From: Odontesthes bonariensis
Taxonomy: Eukaryota > Chordata > Actinopteri > Atheriniformes > Atherinopsidae
Direction: 5' to 3'
NCBI RefSeq assembly: GCF_027942865.1
Contig: NC_134524.1
Span: 5,275,036-5,339,035, forward strand
DNA: 64,000 bases
Shown: piece after piece, positions 34,371-46,200 of the stretch
Numbering within the stretch: the first letter of the stretch is position 1
How the letters are laid out: each line of letters begins with the position of its first letter
Made by a program: the position numbers and the translations under genes
Notes under the pieces: generated by a model
The model's input: the letters and a program-made list of their open reading frames with translations, nothing else
Database searches by the model: none
Told to the model about the DNA's origin: nothing

Positions 34371-35555
34371 TAACTCAAAATAACAACTTGAGCAGGTAAG
34401 AGAAATATTATTTAGTTCACATTTAGTCAAACCAAGCTGCTAATCTTAATCTCATGTTTTAGCTAAAAGCCTTTTCTAACCAACTAAACAACTCAGAAAA
34501 GTTATAATAATCTTATCTTATAATAATAAAGATCCAACCTTAAGCAGAAGGGAAAGCAAAGATCTCAAAGTTTGTGTGTCGCTCTCTGCTCTGCATCTGT
34601 TGCTGTTCTCATGCATCATGCTGAGACTTCTGTGTTTGAATGAGGAAGTTCCTCATTCATCTGGGTGTTAAACATCATTTAATTTAACATCCCTCAGTCT
34701 TCCTCTGATAAGCAACCGCTGAGGAGGAAATGTGACTATTTTCTCTTTTCATTTCAGTGAAACTGAGTTCTGATGTGAAACCTCTTTTAATGGGATTAGT
34801 AAAGTGATTCAAAGCGTTAAATGGCATCATTAAAGTTCTATAAAAAGAGTATCTGAGGCTAAAGCTACAAGAAATCTGAATAGAATAATAAAACAATAGA
34901 TAAAAGTTTTATTATTATTATTTTATTATTAGATAAAACAATAAAAAGTTCATAAAAAGGACAACAGGTTGTCACAGAAAGACAAAGCATGCAGCATACA
35001 ACACAGTAAAACAAATGCCTGTTTAAATAGTTTTAAGTCCTCATCACTCAAACTTCTTAAATCCAAAAGAAGACAGTTCCACACTTTAATTCTGTGCTAA
35101 AACACGCCATTAGCTGTGATGCTTTGGTGACTTTCCCTCCATGCACAACACAGCTCTTATAGAAGGAAATGAAGAAGAAAAAGGTCCAGAATTCCCACAG
35201 ATTTTACTGAGATGTGCAGAAGGAAGCTTTTCCCTTTGGGATAGATCACATGTACACACATTGTTTTAACTTAATCTCATGAGTCTGATCTTCTTTACAG
35301 GAGGAGAGTGTGGCAGTGTTTCAGAGACCCTGTGAGTCATCAGATGATGCCGCACGACTCCTGGGACCTGCTGCCTTTCTTTTACACCACATGACTTTGC
35401 CTGACTGGATTTTCATTTTCCTCTAAGGTCATTGGAATTGTCTCCTGAACAGCGTCTCCTTCCTGTTGGCTGCCTCGTCTTTTTGGACGTGCTCCTGTGC
35501 AACACAAACAGCGCATTGTCAGGTATTATTATCATTATTATCATTATTATTATCA
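34371..35555. other. Intergenic, no gene supported
   Basis: At 35301-35332 a 31-32-bp stretch lies between TCTTTACAG and GTGAGTC, so it could be a mini-exon (EESVAVFQRP). With no neighbouring exons I leave it unassigned. Confidence 0.35.
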
Positions 35556-36390
35556 TTAGGGACTGAGCAGTGAAACTGCAAGGATCCTATTGTATCTGTA
35601 AGGTTTATTATTATTCCGCCGTCTTATTCTTTGCAAAAGGTACTCCAAAACTCAGGAAATTTTGCGAGCGCCACCTGCCAGTCGACGACATGAAAGAATC
35701 TAAACTTTATATTTTTGGGAGTCGCTCATTGACTCTGTAGCACCCCCTACGATGCTTAAAAATGGTCCCCGCATTGGGGTTAGTTTCGCGTAGGACGACG
35801 AAATTCGGTACACTCATTCATCATGCCCAGACGCACAAAAAAGCCTCTTGCCGCCATGGTCCCACGTCCACAGGAAGGCGGCCATTTTGGATGGAAAGTG
35901 CGTTTTCGTGCCATTTTTGACCGATTCCACACCTCACATTTGATCAAACTCCTCCTACAGATTTAATGCTACAGACTTCAAACTTGGCCAGGTTACTCTT
36001 AAGACATGGGGGGAAAAATCATGGAGAAACTTTTCCAATCTCTGAACGGTGTGGGCGTGGCCAGGCGGTGAAAATCGTGTGATGGCGTTTGTGATTTGAA
36101 AGCCTTATCATCATCACAAGGTCATGAAACTTGGCACACACGTCCACCCTGACGACCTCGTACGTATGTAAAGGGTATCGTGTGTGGGCGGAGCAAAATG
36201 GCTCAGTGGCGCCCCCTAGAAGTTTTCAAAAACCCTCCGCATTGCGGTTATTATGTGCTCGTACGTACGCAGAGGGTATCCTGCGTGTGGGCAGAGCTGC
36301 GCGACTACGGCGTCCAGCGCATGCCCCAACGTGCGCACATCCAACGTGCGCACATCTCGGTCCCGCATACAGCTGCTTGCAGCTTTCTAG
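35556..36390 (+). mobile_element. Helitron-like element, copy 1
   Basis: Ends CAGCTGCTTGCAGCTTTCTAG, that is a small hairpin followed by CTAG, and is inserted between A and T without target duplication. Starts TTAGGGACTGAGCAG. A longer inverse copy lies at 45385-46860 inside a hAT element, where both borders can be fixed. Helitrons normally start with TC, so the class is tentative. Confidence 0.55.
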
Positions 36391-36937
36391 TTATTATTAT
36401 TATTATTATTATTATCATTCATTTATGAGCCTCAACAATATTACTGGGCATGTATTGTTGTAATGTTTTAAATACTTGAACGCAGTTTTTCTAGAGAAGA
36501 TAATTGTTTTGTATATGGGATTATCGTCCATCGACTCTTTTGGGCTTTCACATGCGCGCGTATACCAACAACCGGTAAGTGACATGCTGTTTATAAAGTT
36601 GTTTTGTAACGTCCCCATGCCAGTAATGTGAGAACCATGCATATGGTTTTGATGGTAAGGCTTGTGACTTTATTGTCGGATGGTTTATAAAGTGGTGTGA
36701 CGTTTCTGCAGTGTGCAAGTTGTTGTTTTACGTGGAAGGGTTATTATTTGCCCCTTGGCCACCACGTATTTGGCTAGCATGACAGGCTGCGCAAACAGCG
36801 CAATCGCCGCACAGGGAGCGCCGATTTGCACCTGTCTGTGTCCTACTGTCAGTATTTGACAACCTCTAGCAATAGGATAGCGCTTCAAATGCCCCGGACA
36901 TGTCAAATGAACATTTTAATTTAAATAGATGCCTTAC
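36391..36937. other. Downstream of the V-set gene, nothing identified
   Basis: Should contain the remaining cytoplasmic exon or exons and 3' UTR of the minus-strand V-set gene, since its membrane exon ends with an open phase-1 donor. I could not identify them. An ATT trinucleotide run precedes at 36391-36417. Confidence 0.35.
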
Positions 36938-39900
36938 CTCTCTTCTTAATGCAGTAACATGCAACTGCAACTGCAACCACAACCACAACCACAACCACAA
37001 CCACCACAGCAAGAACGATGTCAGTTTTATCTGTCAGGTTCACGGCTGCTGGAAGAATGTAAGAGACACTGAGTTAGATCCACAGAATAAAAACTGAAGT
37101 GCAGGCTGCTGTTAAAAGTACATTTTGGTGGGATTTTTCTGGCATTTCACCTGTTTAAATGAGTGAAATCTGTCTTAACCTGCTTAAGGTGGAATGTTAT
37201 AAAAAATACATTCATTTGCTATTTACTCTGTTTTGTTCTTAACTATGAAAAAACCTGTAATTAATAATTTTTCTCTCTTTAGAAGCTCTTAGAGGTTACT
37301 CACGCGTTGGTGTTGGATTGACGGTGGTCTGCTGAATGCCTAAGCAGCAACAACACAAATCGGCATCGGATTTAAAGGGAAAGAACCAATAAACACATTA
37401 AAAAAACATGTTTTAAAGAAGAAATACACTGTGCTAAAGTTTCACAGAAGTCCTCCAGAAAAAAAGAAATACATGTTCTAATGTTCAGACAGTAACTGCT
37501 GAGCTGACCTTCAGGGTTTGGGTCTCCATTGGTCAGTTCTGGAAGAGAAAATGACAAAGACTGAGAATTAAAGGCACATATGCAACCTGCTCTATATAAA
37601 AAGAGATAAGCTTTCTTTATTTTTGATATTCTTAACCACTTTTTTTCTCATTCCTTGAATCACTCACTGTTGCATGTCTGCAAAAGGTAGAAACTCACAA
37701 GGTCAACATATGCCCTGTTCTCTCCCGTTATATGGATATACGCCGATATCCAGTGATCTACATAGTGTTAGCCCGATTCTTTCATTGGAAGCCCGAGAAC
37801 AAGTTAAACAAAGTATTTATTGGTGGTCACAGGTGAAGTATAGCAGCGCTGGGCTCGGAGGGACAGAGCCCCGGCTTCCGGAAACATTTCATATTTATAT
37901 GACCCTTTATCTCACAGAGGTTGGACTTAGACTCGATAATAATTGGACATGAGCAGGTTCAACACCGCCTTCATCATGTTCTCTGGATAAGACAAACAAT
38001 ATGTGTGTGAATGTTGCTTTAAGCTTTATGCTTTCCCAGGCTAATTGTTTAGGCTCTCTATGCTATCTTAGAGTCTTGGACCATCTAAGGTCATTTATTG
38101 TGTGACCATATGAGCAGAGTGGAAAAGTACAAACTAGGAACATGGATTATTTAGTAAAATACAGAATATCAATTCTAAGAACAAAGCCAATTGAAAGGAC
38201 GCCGACTTTCACCAAACTGTTATCGGTGAGTAGATGAAGGTATTTTACGCCAGAAATAAGGTTCAGGTTTAAAACAAAAAAAAAAAAAAAAAAACGAACT
38301 TCCCCTTTAAGGAGTCACTTTTATCAATCTACATGTTGAAAATATGTAGTTTGTGTAGAGATACTGATGTAGCGTTCCGAAGTGTACAGGGCTCCTAAAG
38401 TCACTCTTTCCTGCTGACAAAAACTCACAAACAATACTCTTTGGAGCTGAGCAACACACTCCATTTATTCTTCTCCTCACCCCAGCGAACTCTGCAAAAA
38501 CAATAACACTCAGTGGGGTCACATGGCACTGAAAGGATCAGATTATTGGCTAAATTACAATAAGAATGAGTTGAGCAAGGGTAATTCTCCTTGGATATAT
38601 GGCGGTGAATGAATTGGATCAGAGGCACAAAGAGTGTCTGCTGTGCAGACCGAGCAGCAAACACCGTAACAGGCGCGGCTGTCGGCAGGCGGCAGTGATA
38701 CAAAGGGAGAGAAAATAGGGCCAAGCGATTGTGAGGTCTGACTTCTTCCTGGAGAACGATTTTGTGATGCAAATGTATTACTCTGTTGAATGCATATTGT
38801 TTTGAGAAGCAAAACGCTTTATTTTTTAAACCCCAGCCAACTAGCCGGACTACTTTCATCAACACCAAAACGAGGCTGGAACTCACAGGACGCAGCAGGG
38901 GGTAAGAAAATGTTCATAAATGATGTTGCTGATATGGGATGTCATACAGCTTCATGTCAAAAGAGGCAAACTGTCCCTTTAATCCGATCCAATTTATAGT
39001 CAGATTAAGGTGTCTACATGCACTTAATAACTCAGTCTGATTGTAATTTAGCCAATAATCCGATCATTTCAGTGCCATGTGACCCCATTGAGTGTCGCCT
39101 CTCTGGACGCCACACCCCCGCGCCTCACTGGGCTTCCTGTTCAGCTTCATCCCTGCAGTGTAGTTGTGCGCAGCGAGTCCGGCACACCTTAAACGGAGCT
39201 GCGCTGCTGTGCCCGTTCGCTAATACTGATAAAACATTTCTAATTGGAGCTAAACTGACCTACGAGGGAAAACCCGCACATGAGCACCCACATTCAGCTG
39301 ACCCCCTACTGCACTGATATTAGTAAAAACAAAGATTTGTGTTGATGTGGGGTTAGGGTTCTTACCAAGAGTCTGATTGACGCAGTATAGATATACTCCT
39401 GGAAGTCTTATGCAGCAACAGTAGGTTCCTATATCGGACATCACCACATGATCAATCTGGAGTGAGGCGTTTTGTTTTTTCAGTCCCTCGATCGAGGCAG
39501 CGAGACGCATCCTGTTTTTGTTTTTTTCGTTTTGGATCGTATTTTCTTTCACAATTAAAATATCTGAACCATCTTTCTTCCATTCCAATATATGATCATT
39601 ATTTAGAGGGAGTTTTGGGATACATGGGAGAGTTACAGTACTGCCATTCACAGCTTTTACTGGTGGATTCCTCTTGTATTTTAAAGCGTTTGGTGGACAG
39701 GCATCGTCTGCATCGCTTCCACCTGTAATGTAGAAAACAGCCTCCATCAGCATACACTCCACAGATGTGAACATGGCACAAAGCTGAAAGCAACAACACA
39801 GACACAAGGCTGAAAAACTACAGCCCGCATCTGTCATTTCTAAGATTTCTATAGCAGATCATGAAAAAAGGTTAGCAACAGGTTAGCAACAGCTTAGCAA

Positions 39901-41771
39901 CAGGTCATTAACATGTTAGCAACAGGTTAGCAACAGGTTAGTAACAGGTTAGCAGCAGGTTAGTAACAGGTCAGCAACAGATTAGCAACAGGTTAGTAAC
40001 ATGTTAGCAACAGGTTAGCAACAGGTTAGTAACAGGTTAGCAACAGGTCAGCAACAGGTTAGCAACAGGTTAGTAACAGGTTAGCAGCAGGTTAGCAGCA
40101 GGTTAGTAACAGGTCAGCAACAGATTAGCAGCAGGTTAGCAGCAGGTTAGCAACAGGTCAGCAACAGGTCAGCAACAGGTTAGCAACAGGTCAGTAACAG
40201 GTCAGCCACAGGTCAGCAACAGGTCAGCAACAGGTTAGCAGCAGGTTAGCAACAACTGGTTAGCAACAGGTTAGCAACAGGTTAGTAACAGGTTAGCAAC
40301 AACAGGTTAGCAGCAGCAGGTTAGCAACAACAGGTTAGCAACAACAGGTTAGCAACAGCAGGTTAGCTACAACAGGTTAGCAGCAGCAGGTTAGCAACAA
40401 CAGGTTAGCAACAACAGGTTAGCAACAGCAGGTTAGCAACAACAGGTTAGCAGCAGGTAAGCAACAGGTTAGTAACAGGTTAGCAACAACAGGTTAGCAG
40501 CAGCAGGTTAGCAACAACAGGTTAGCAACAACAGGTTAGCAAGAGCAGGTTAGCAAAAACAGGTTAGCAACAGGTTAGCATGACTCGGGGAATAATGGAC
40601 GAGGAGAAGCTGATCAAGGCTGAAAAACTACAGCCCGCGTCTGTCATTTCTAATATTTCTATAGCAGATCATAAAAAAATCTTAAATGACAAATACATAA
40701 ATAACTTCCTGTAAGTTGTTCAGATAGAAATGAAAAGCTCTTTGAACTTAAAGATGAACTGTGGTTGCAACATTTAAAGCACAACAACTGACACCACAAC
40801 TTTTAAACAGAGATTTCAGTTTCAGGCTTAGATGTTCTAATTTGCTTCTCTTCAGCCCGCTGTGACCTGCTTTTCTCGTCTTTAAGTGTTACTGATGGTT
40901 TAACTTTGTTTTTTCTGGCTAGAAATCCCATTTCCTCCAGCCGGTTTCTTACAGTTCCTTCAGTAACATATCCTCCTGTTTCTGTCCATTTGTTTTTAAT
41001 TTCATTTGCTGTGAATTCTCTCTTTTCAAACACACGGCTTTGAGTTATACTTAATAGCCGGACCATGAAAGTGGAGAAACATAATCTCTCTTCAGCTGCA
41101 TATCCAAAACTCCAGCTGTTGAAGTTCATGCTGTAATACAGTACATTAAAGTTCATTAAAGAGGCTGTCAGAAGATACTCACTGAGCGGTTTTGCAGCCA
41201 CTTTGCATCCTGAACCGGACATTTTACACCAGACTGTAGACAAAAATAAACTTTTAAGTTAGGCTATATTTCGAGGATATTTGTATCTTCATGACTTATC
41301 ATAGCATCTATACCACCAAAATACCTCATAAAATGACTACGGTCAAGTGAGCAGACGTTCGTCTTTCTCTGATTTAAAGTGCGTCCGTATTACAGAATTT
41401 ATGGCAAATGCAGGCCATCCATGACACGGAGCGTGCAAATATTTTACTCAACTGTAAAATCACATCCTGACTCTTCACTCACTCAGTATCAAGCTCATTC
41501 ACTGTATCATTTTGGAGAAATTCAGCATCAATGGTCATTGATTTGAAGTGAAAAAGGCATTATTTGCAATATTTACGCTACTGTAAAATTCCTTTCATCC
41601 ATAATTTCTGACAAAGGTTGATACACTTGAACTCAGGAACATCCTGACTGTTCACTCACTCAGTATCAAGCTCATTCACTGTATCATTTTGGAGAAATTC
41701 AGCCTCAAAGGTCAAAATGTTCCTGAGTTCAAGTGTATCAACCTCTAGTTGCATAAATATAAATATATATC

Positions 41772-41804
<33 letters not shown>

Positions 41805-42073
41805 TGCGTAATATATCAGCGCTTATTCAGGGATTCTTATTGAACAGGTTAGTAACGAACCCGTAATTTAGGCCCAGTAACTCATAAGACAATGACATTC
41901 TGATTTAAATACGCGACTTATTCCCTCAGGTATCCAAAAAGAAGCTCTAAATCCTCTTCTTCCGAAAAAGAACTGCTTTAAGGAACAGACTCACCGAACA
42001 TCAAAGACATCAGGAGACTGAGCGCCTTCCATTTTTTCTGGCGGCCAAAACAAAAACTAAAAACTCGGAACAT
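36938..42073 (-). CDS. V-set IgSF membrane protein with polyvaline TM
   Basis: Exons recognised in transcript order: 42073-41995 (leader, ending ALSLLMSLMFG), 39722-39366 (V-type Ig domain), 37538-37509 and 37339-37304 (30- and 36-bp stalk mini-exons), 37048-36938 (membrane). All junctions are phase 1. The Ig domain has STVTLPC, HILEWKKDG and DIGTYCCC, so a disulphide pair and the core tryptophan are present. The stalk reads ELTNGDPNPEG and IQQTTVNPTPT. The membrane segment is VLA followed by eleven valines and AVAVA, then CYCIKKR. The layout parallels the gene at 61892 and suggests a B7/butyrophilin-like ligand or receptor. The leader assignment is less certain (a TATATG box at 42098-42103 would put the start site near it), and cytoplasmic exons after 36938 were not found. 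Confidence 0.65.
38637..38982 (-). mobile_element. TTAA fold-back element, half copy j
   Basis: Right half ending CTGTCCCTTTAA, in an intron of the V-set gene. A further phrase near 38990-39075 (TCCGATCCAATTTATAG) is unclassified. Confidence 0.85.
39868..40580 (-). repeat. 11-bp and 14-bp minisatellite in intron 1 of the V-set gene
   Basis: Tandem CAGGTTAGCAA units, with CAGGTCAGCAA variants and a 14-bp CAACAACAGGTTAG form after 40290. On the sense strand each unit reads GCTAACCTG or GCTGACCTG. The array is bracketed by a direct duplication: GGCTGAAAAACTACAGCCCG begins at about 39809 and 40619. Confidence 0.9.
40803..41243 (-). mobile_element. Tc1-like transposase HTH remnant
   Basis: The C-terminal two thirds of this 146-codon frame resembles the second helix-turn-helix of Tc1 transposases: FTANEIKNKW, TEGTVRNRLEEMGF, RKNKVKPSVTL. 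The DDE domain is missing. It lies in intron 1 of the V-set gene. The first 50 residues have no match that I recognise. Confidence 0.5.
41463..41742. repeat. Duplicated block with a 26-bp perfect inverted repeat
   Basis: The segment 41463-41536 (starting CATCCTGACTCTTCACTC) is repeated at 41640-41713. The second copy is bracketed by a 26-bp perfect inverted repeat, 41617-41642 against 41717-41742 (GTTGATACAC... and ...GTGTATCAAC). An AT microsatellite follows at 41757-41803. Confidence 0.85.
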
Positions 42074-42421
42074 GTTTGACGCCCCACACTAACACATATA
42101 AGACCACCGGGCAGTACTTATACAGTCCGTGTGGCCCCTGGATCCGGCCCTCGGTCTGTAAATACAGCAGGAGTAATGGCTCCCCGCACGCGACGCGTCC
42201 CTCACCTGTGAGACCAGGAAGCGCAGCAGGTGAGTTTTAAACACGCCTCTGCTCTTTACAGCAGGTCTCACTGTGTGTCTGGGCCTATCAGGATTTTAAC
42301 AAAACACTATTTGAACCAATCAGATGCTGAGTAAGACTCTCTGTTACGATGTTTTAATGAACACGTATTTGATTTAAAGCAGCTTTTGCGCTGATCTGAC
42401 AGATTGTGTCCTGATGTTGTC

Positions 42422-42541
42422 CCACAGACTGTCTGAGAAGCCTCCAGCTGATCCAAAACCCTGCAGCCAGAGTTCTGCTGAGATCCAACAGCAGAGATCA
42501 TATTTCTCCAGTTTTAGCTTCTCTTCTTTGGCTCCCTGCAG
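42422..42541 (+). mobile_element. LINE reverse transcriptase fragment
   Basis: One open frame reads LQLIQNPAARVLL, then RDHISPVLASL, a hallmark of the C-terminal region of fish L2/RTE-type reverse transcriptases (IQNAAAR and HITPVL boxes). Short and truncated. 42542-43224 shows only a C-rich run and AT-rich sequence. Confidence 0.7.
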
Positions 42542-43224
42542 AGGCGGTCCTGGCTAGATTTACGCTCTGGGCAAACCATCCCTTGCAGCCCCCCCCCCTC
42601 CAAAAAAAGAAAGACTTACCCCGCCACCAATTAAATACAAAAAGATAATACATGTAGCTTACAAAATTCCATGTTAATGTATATTATAAGTTATTTAAGT
42701 TATTTAATTTAGCATATAGCTCATAACAATAAAAAAAAATCCAGTCAGAACTTCTGTGTGAAATTGCACTTGAGGTTCCCAGAGTTTCTAAACGTAGAAT
42801 GTAGAAAGTCAGCAGTACTTTACAGTTAAACACCGTTTTAATGTTTCCCTGTAATGTTTACACGGAAGTTCTTTTTAACCGTTAAAACAGAAAACATTTG
42901 TTTTTGCAGTGACTTCTGGAAAGTTTTACAGAATAAAGTTGTGTTTCATCATTCTCACAGTTAGCTGAGCAGTAAAAAAAACGGTTTGTGGCTCAACCTT
43001 TATTTTAGGGGTGTTCCCTTGTTGAATTTAGTTTGTTTTCACAGTAAAAACTCGACTCCAGCACCAACAGTAGCAACATTTTCTGAGGAAGCTTTGGTAA
43101 GTGCTGTCTTTGTGACGTTCAGATGGTCTTTGCAGCTCAAACTTCCGGTGCCAGTTCAGGATGTGGGTAGACGTCTGGCTATAGCTCAGAAGATCACAGA
43201 GAGCATAGAGAGCATCAACACAAC

Positions 43225-46200
43225 ATGGAGCTCGTGTCGACCTGCCTTTTCATTGGTGAGATTTTTTCAGTTGTAGCCTCTTATGTTTTTGCTCTGATTG
43301 GGTTATTTTTGTCTTTTTAAAGCACTAAATCTACCAACGTCTGCTGTCAACTCTCTGAAGTCAAATCTCCTGCTGACCTCAGCAGTCTGTAACGTTTAAA
43401 AGAGGAAAAGTCTGGAGTTGAGTTTTAAGCCTAAAATATGTTCAATGTTTAAGCTAATTTATACAAAAAAAACTGCTTAATGAGGACAAATCTAGCTTCC
43501 TCCCATCTTGAACTGCTGTCTCGACCATAATCATCTGCTGAGTCGGCGACCACAGACGTTCCTGTGGCAAACATTCAGGGTTTCTTCCTGTTCGTTTGGC
43601 TACAGCGCTGAAGAAAACATTCAGATTCTGCACCAGGTCACATCTGCTGATGTCGGTCAGACTTGTGCCGGGTTATAAGTGATGATGTGAATGTTTATTT
43701 TAGCCTCGGTGCTCGTTCAGACATGACACCGACATTAGTTTGAGTCAGATTAATGGAGAGCAGTGTGTTTCTGAATGGTACTTACTTCTCTTTGAGGCGT
43801 CTTTGTGGTTTTACTCACACGCTTACTTTTAAATTCTGTTGAAAAGCTAAACTTCCTGTTTAGCTCCACCTTAGCTGTACTCTTATCAACCCAAAACCCT
43901 CTGATATGATGCAGAAGTCACAGCTGAATCAAATACTTGCAAGCTGTCCAGCTCCTGAGGCAGCTGACCCATCCCATACCATGACAATCCCACCACCGTG
44001 CCTCACATATGTCTATAAGCTCTTTAGAAGCAGCTCAGCGATGTTCAGGTGTTTAAATTCTTCCCCCGCGCTGCAGATGTTATGTTCTGTGCTTCGGACT
44101 GTTACAAATGCATTATGGGATGTATCTAAAAAGGAAGCAGACGTCACACAGAACGCATGTCAGCCTCACAGCAGCATCAGGTTTACACGGAATCGGACCA
44201 GCCTAAGAGTTACTGAAGTAAAGGGCATGTTTCCATCTTTGAGCGACCACAAAGGGCCTTTTTACAGATGTCCGCCTCATGGTTTCTCCTGGTCTCTCAT
44301 TTCCTCTTTTAGGAGCAGCTTTGCTGACGATCCAGCCCGACAGATCTCAGTTCTTCCGCTATGAATCCTTCAATCTGACCTGTGCCCCGCCGGGCAACTT
44401 CAGCGGCTGGACGGTGATAAGAAACACCTCTGAGCCGTTTGCTCCGTGTAAAGCCTGGGGGCGACAGAATGGGTCCTCCTGCATTAATCGCAGCGTCTAT
44501 AAGTCAGATACCGGACTCTACTGGTGCCAGTCTGAGCAGGGACACTGCAGCAATGCCCTCCACATCACTGTGACCAGTACGTAAATGTTCTTTCAGGTTT
44601 TTCCTGCTTCTAGTCACACAGTGAACTGCAGAGAAGAATATTATGAGGTGAGCTGATCACCGAACACCTTTAAAAGTAGAATATTTCTGTCAGAGAGCTG
44701 AGATGGAGCCCCGTAACCTTTCTTTGAATTGTTATTTTTGCATTCAGTCACTGTTTCCTGGTGCCTTCACTTGCTGTTTAATGGCTGTTTCACTCATTAA
44801 AAAGCAAAAGATTAAGGTTATAAAACATCGAGGCCGACATTAAAAGTAGGGCTGGGCGAGTTAACTCGTTATTATTGCATTAACTTGTTAATTATTTAAC
44901 GCCGATAAATATTTTATCGCACATTAACGCAGGTTTTATTATTTATTATTATTGTAAAAGTCTGTTGCTCACAGGCTTTTATTTTTGTAAAAGTCTGTTG
45001 CTCACAGGCTTTTATTTTGTAAAAGTCTGCTGCTGTCTGCTGCGGAACCGGAAAAGAAAGTAATCGGCGTATCCACCAAACATGGAGAAGGGTACGGAAC
45101 TTTTACTCGGCCATTTTCATTTTAAAGTTCTTCCAGGCGGCGGAGTCGACAGAACCAAAGTCATCTGTAAACACTGCCAAGTTGAATTGTCTTCTCAGCG
45201 TAGTAGTTCCAGTCTAAAATATCACTTAAAGGCAAAACACACAACTGATAGCAGCAAGTCATTCAAGGAAACAGACAGTGGAGCGAGGCTTCTACATAAA
45301 AACTACAGAAAGATGCTGATGTTAAAAGTGTGTTTGCACAACAAATGTTATGGCACTTTCATTCATATGGCAGCACATTTAAAACTAGAAAGCTGCAAGC
45401 AGCTGTGAGCGGGACCGAGGTGTGCGTACGTTGGATGTGCGCACGTTGGGGCATGCGCTGGATGCCGTAGACGCGCAGCTCTGCCCACACGCACGATACC
45501 CTCTGCGTACGTACGAGCACATAATAACCCCAATGCGGAGGGGTTTTTGAAAATTTCTAGGGGGCGCCACTGAGCCACTTTGCTCAGCCCACACACAATA
45601 CCCTTTACATACGTACGAGGTCGTCAGGGTGGACGTGTGTGCCAAGTTTCATGACTTTACGATGATGATAAGGCTTTCATATTACAAACGCCATCACACG
45701 ATTTTCACCTGTGGCCACGCCCACACCGTTCAGAGTTTGGAAAAGTTTCTCCATGAAGTTTTGCCCTCATGTCTTAAGAGTAACCTGGCCAAGTTTGAAG
45801 ATTTTAGCATGAAATATGTAGGAGGAGTTTGATCAAATAAGAGGCCTGGAAAAAAATGAAGTTTCCAACCACCATTAGGTGGCGCTGTAGGTGGATATCA
45901 CTTTTTTGTATGTGCACGTTCAGGCTGGGTCCAGCATTCACCGTAATAAGTTTGGGACAGATTGGATAATGTATGTGGGAGTTATAAGCGATTTAATTTT
46001 TTATGGCGCGTCATAAATTTGAGGTGTCGCCACGGCCACGCCCTTTAAGTTTTGAAAAAGTTGGCCAATGATTTTTTCGGCCCATGTCTTAAGAGCAACC
46101 TGGCCAAGTTTGAAGGTTTTTGTATTAAATATGTAGGAGGAGTTCGATCAAATGCGAGGTGTGGAAAAAAAAAGACATTTCCAACCACCAGCAGGTGGCG

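Noticed and set aside
35301-35332. Mini-exon between TTTACAG and GTGAGTC
   Set aside because: Good splice-like edges but no partner exons or homology; could be chance.
42986-43276. 96-codon frame over the leader exon of FCRL-like gene 2
   Set aside because: Shadow frame; the 31-bp leader in another frame matches the other two FCRL-like genes in length and phase.
43906-44364. 152-codon frame running into the Ig1 exon of FCRL-like gene 2
   Set aside because: It overlaps the exon in another frame and reads through intron; the spliced model explains the coding part.
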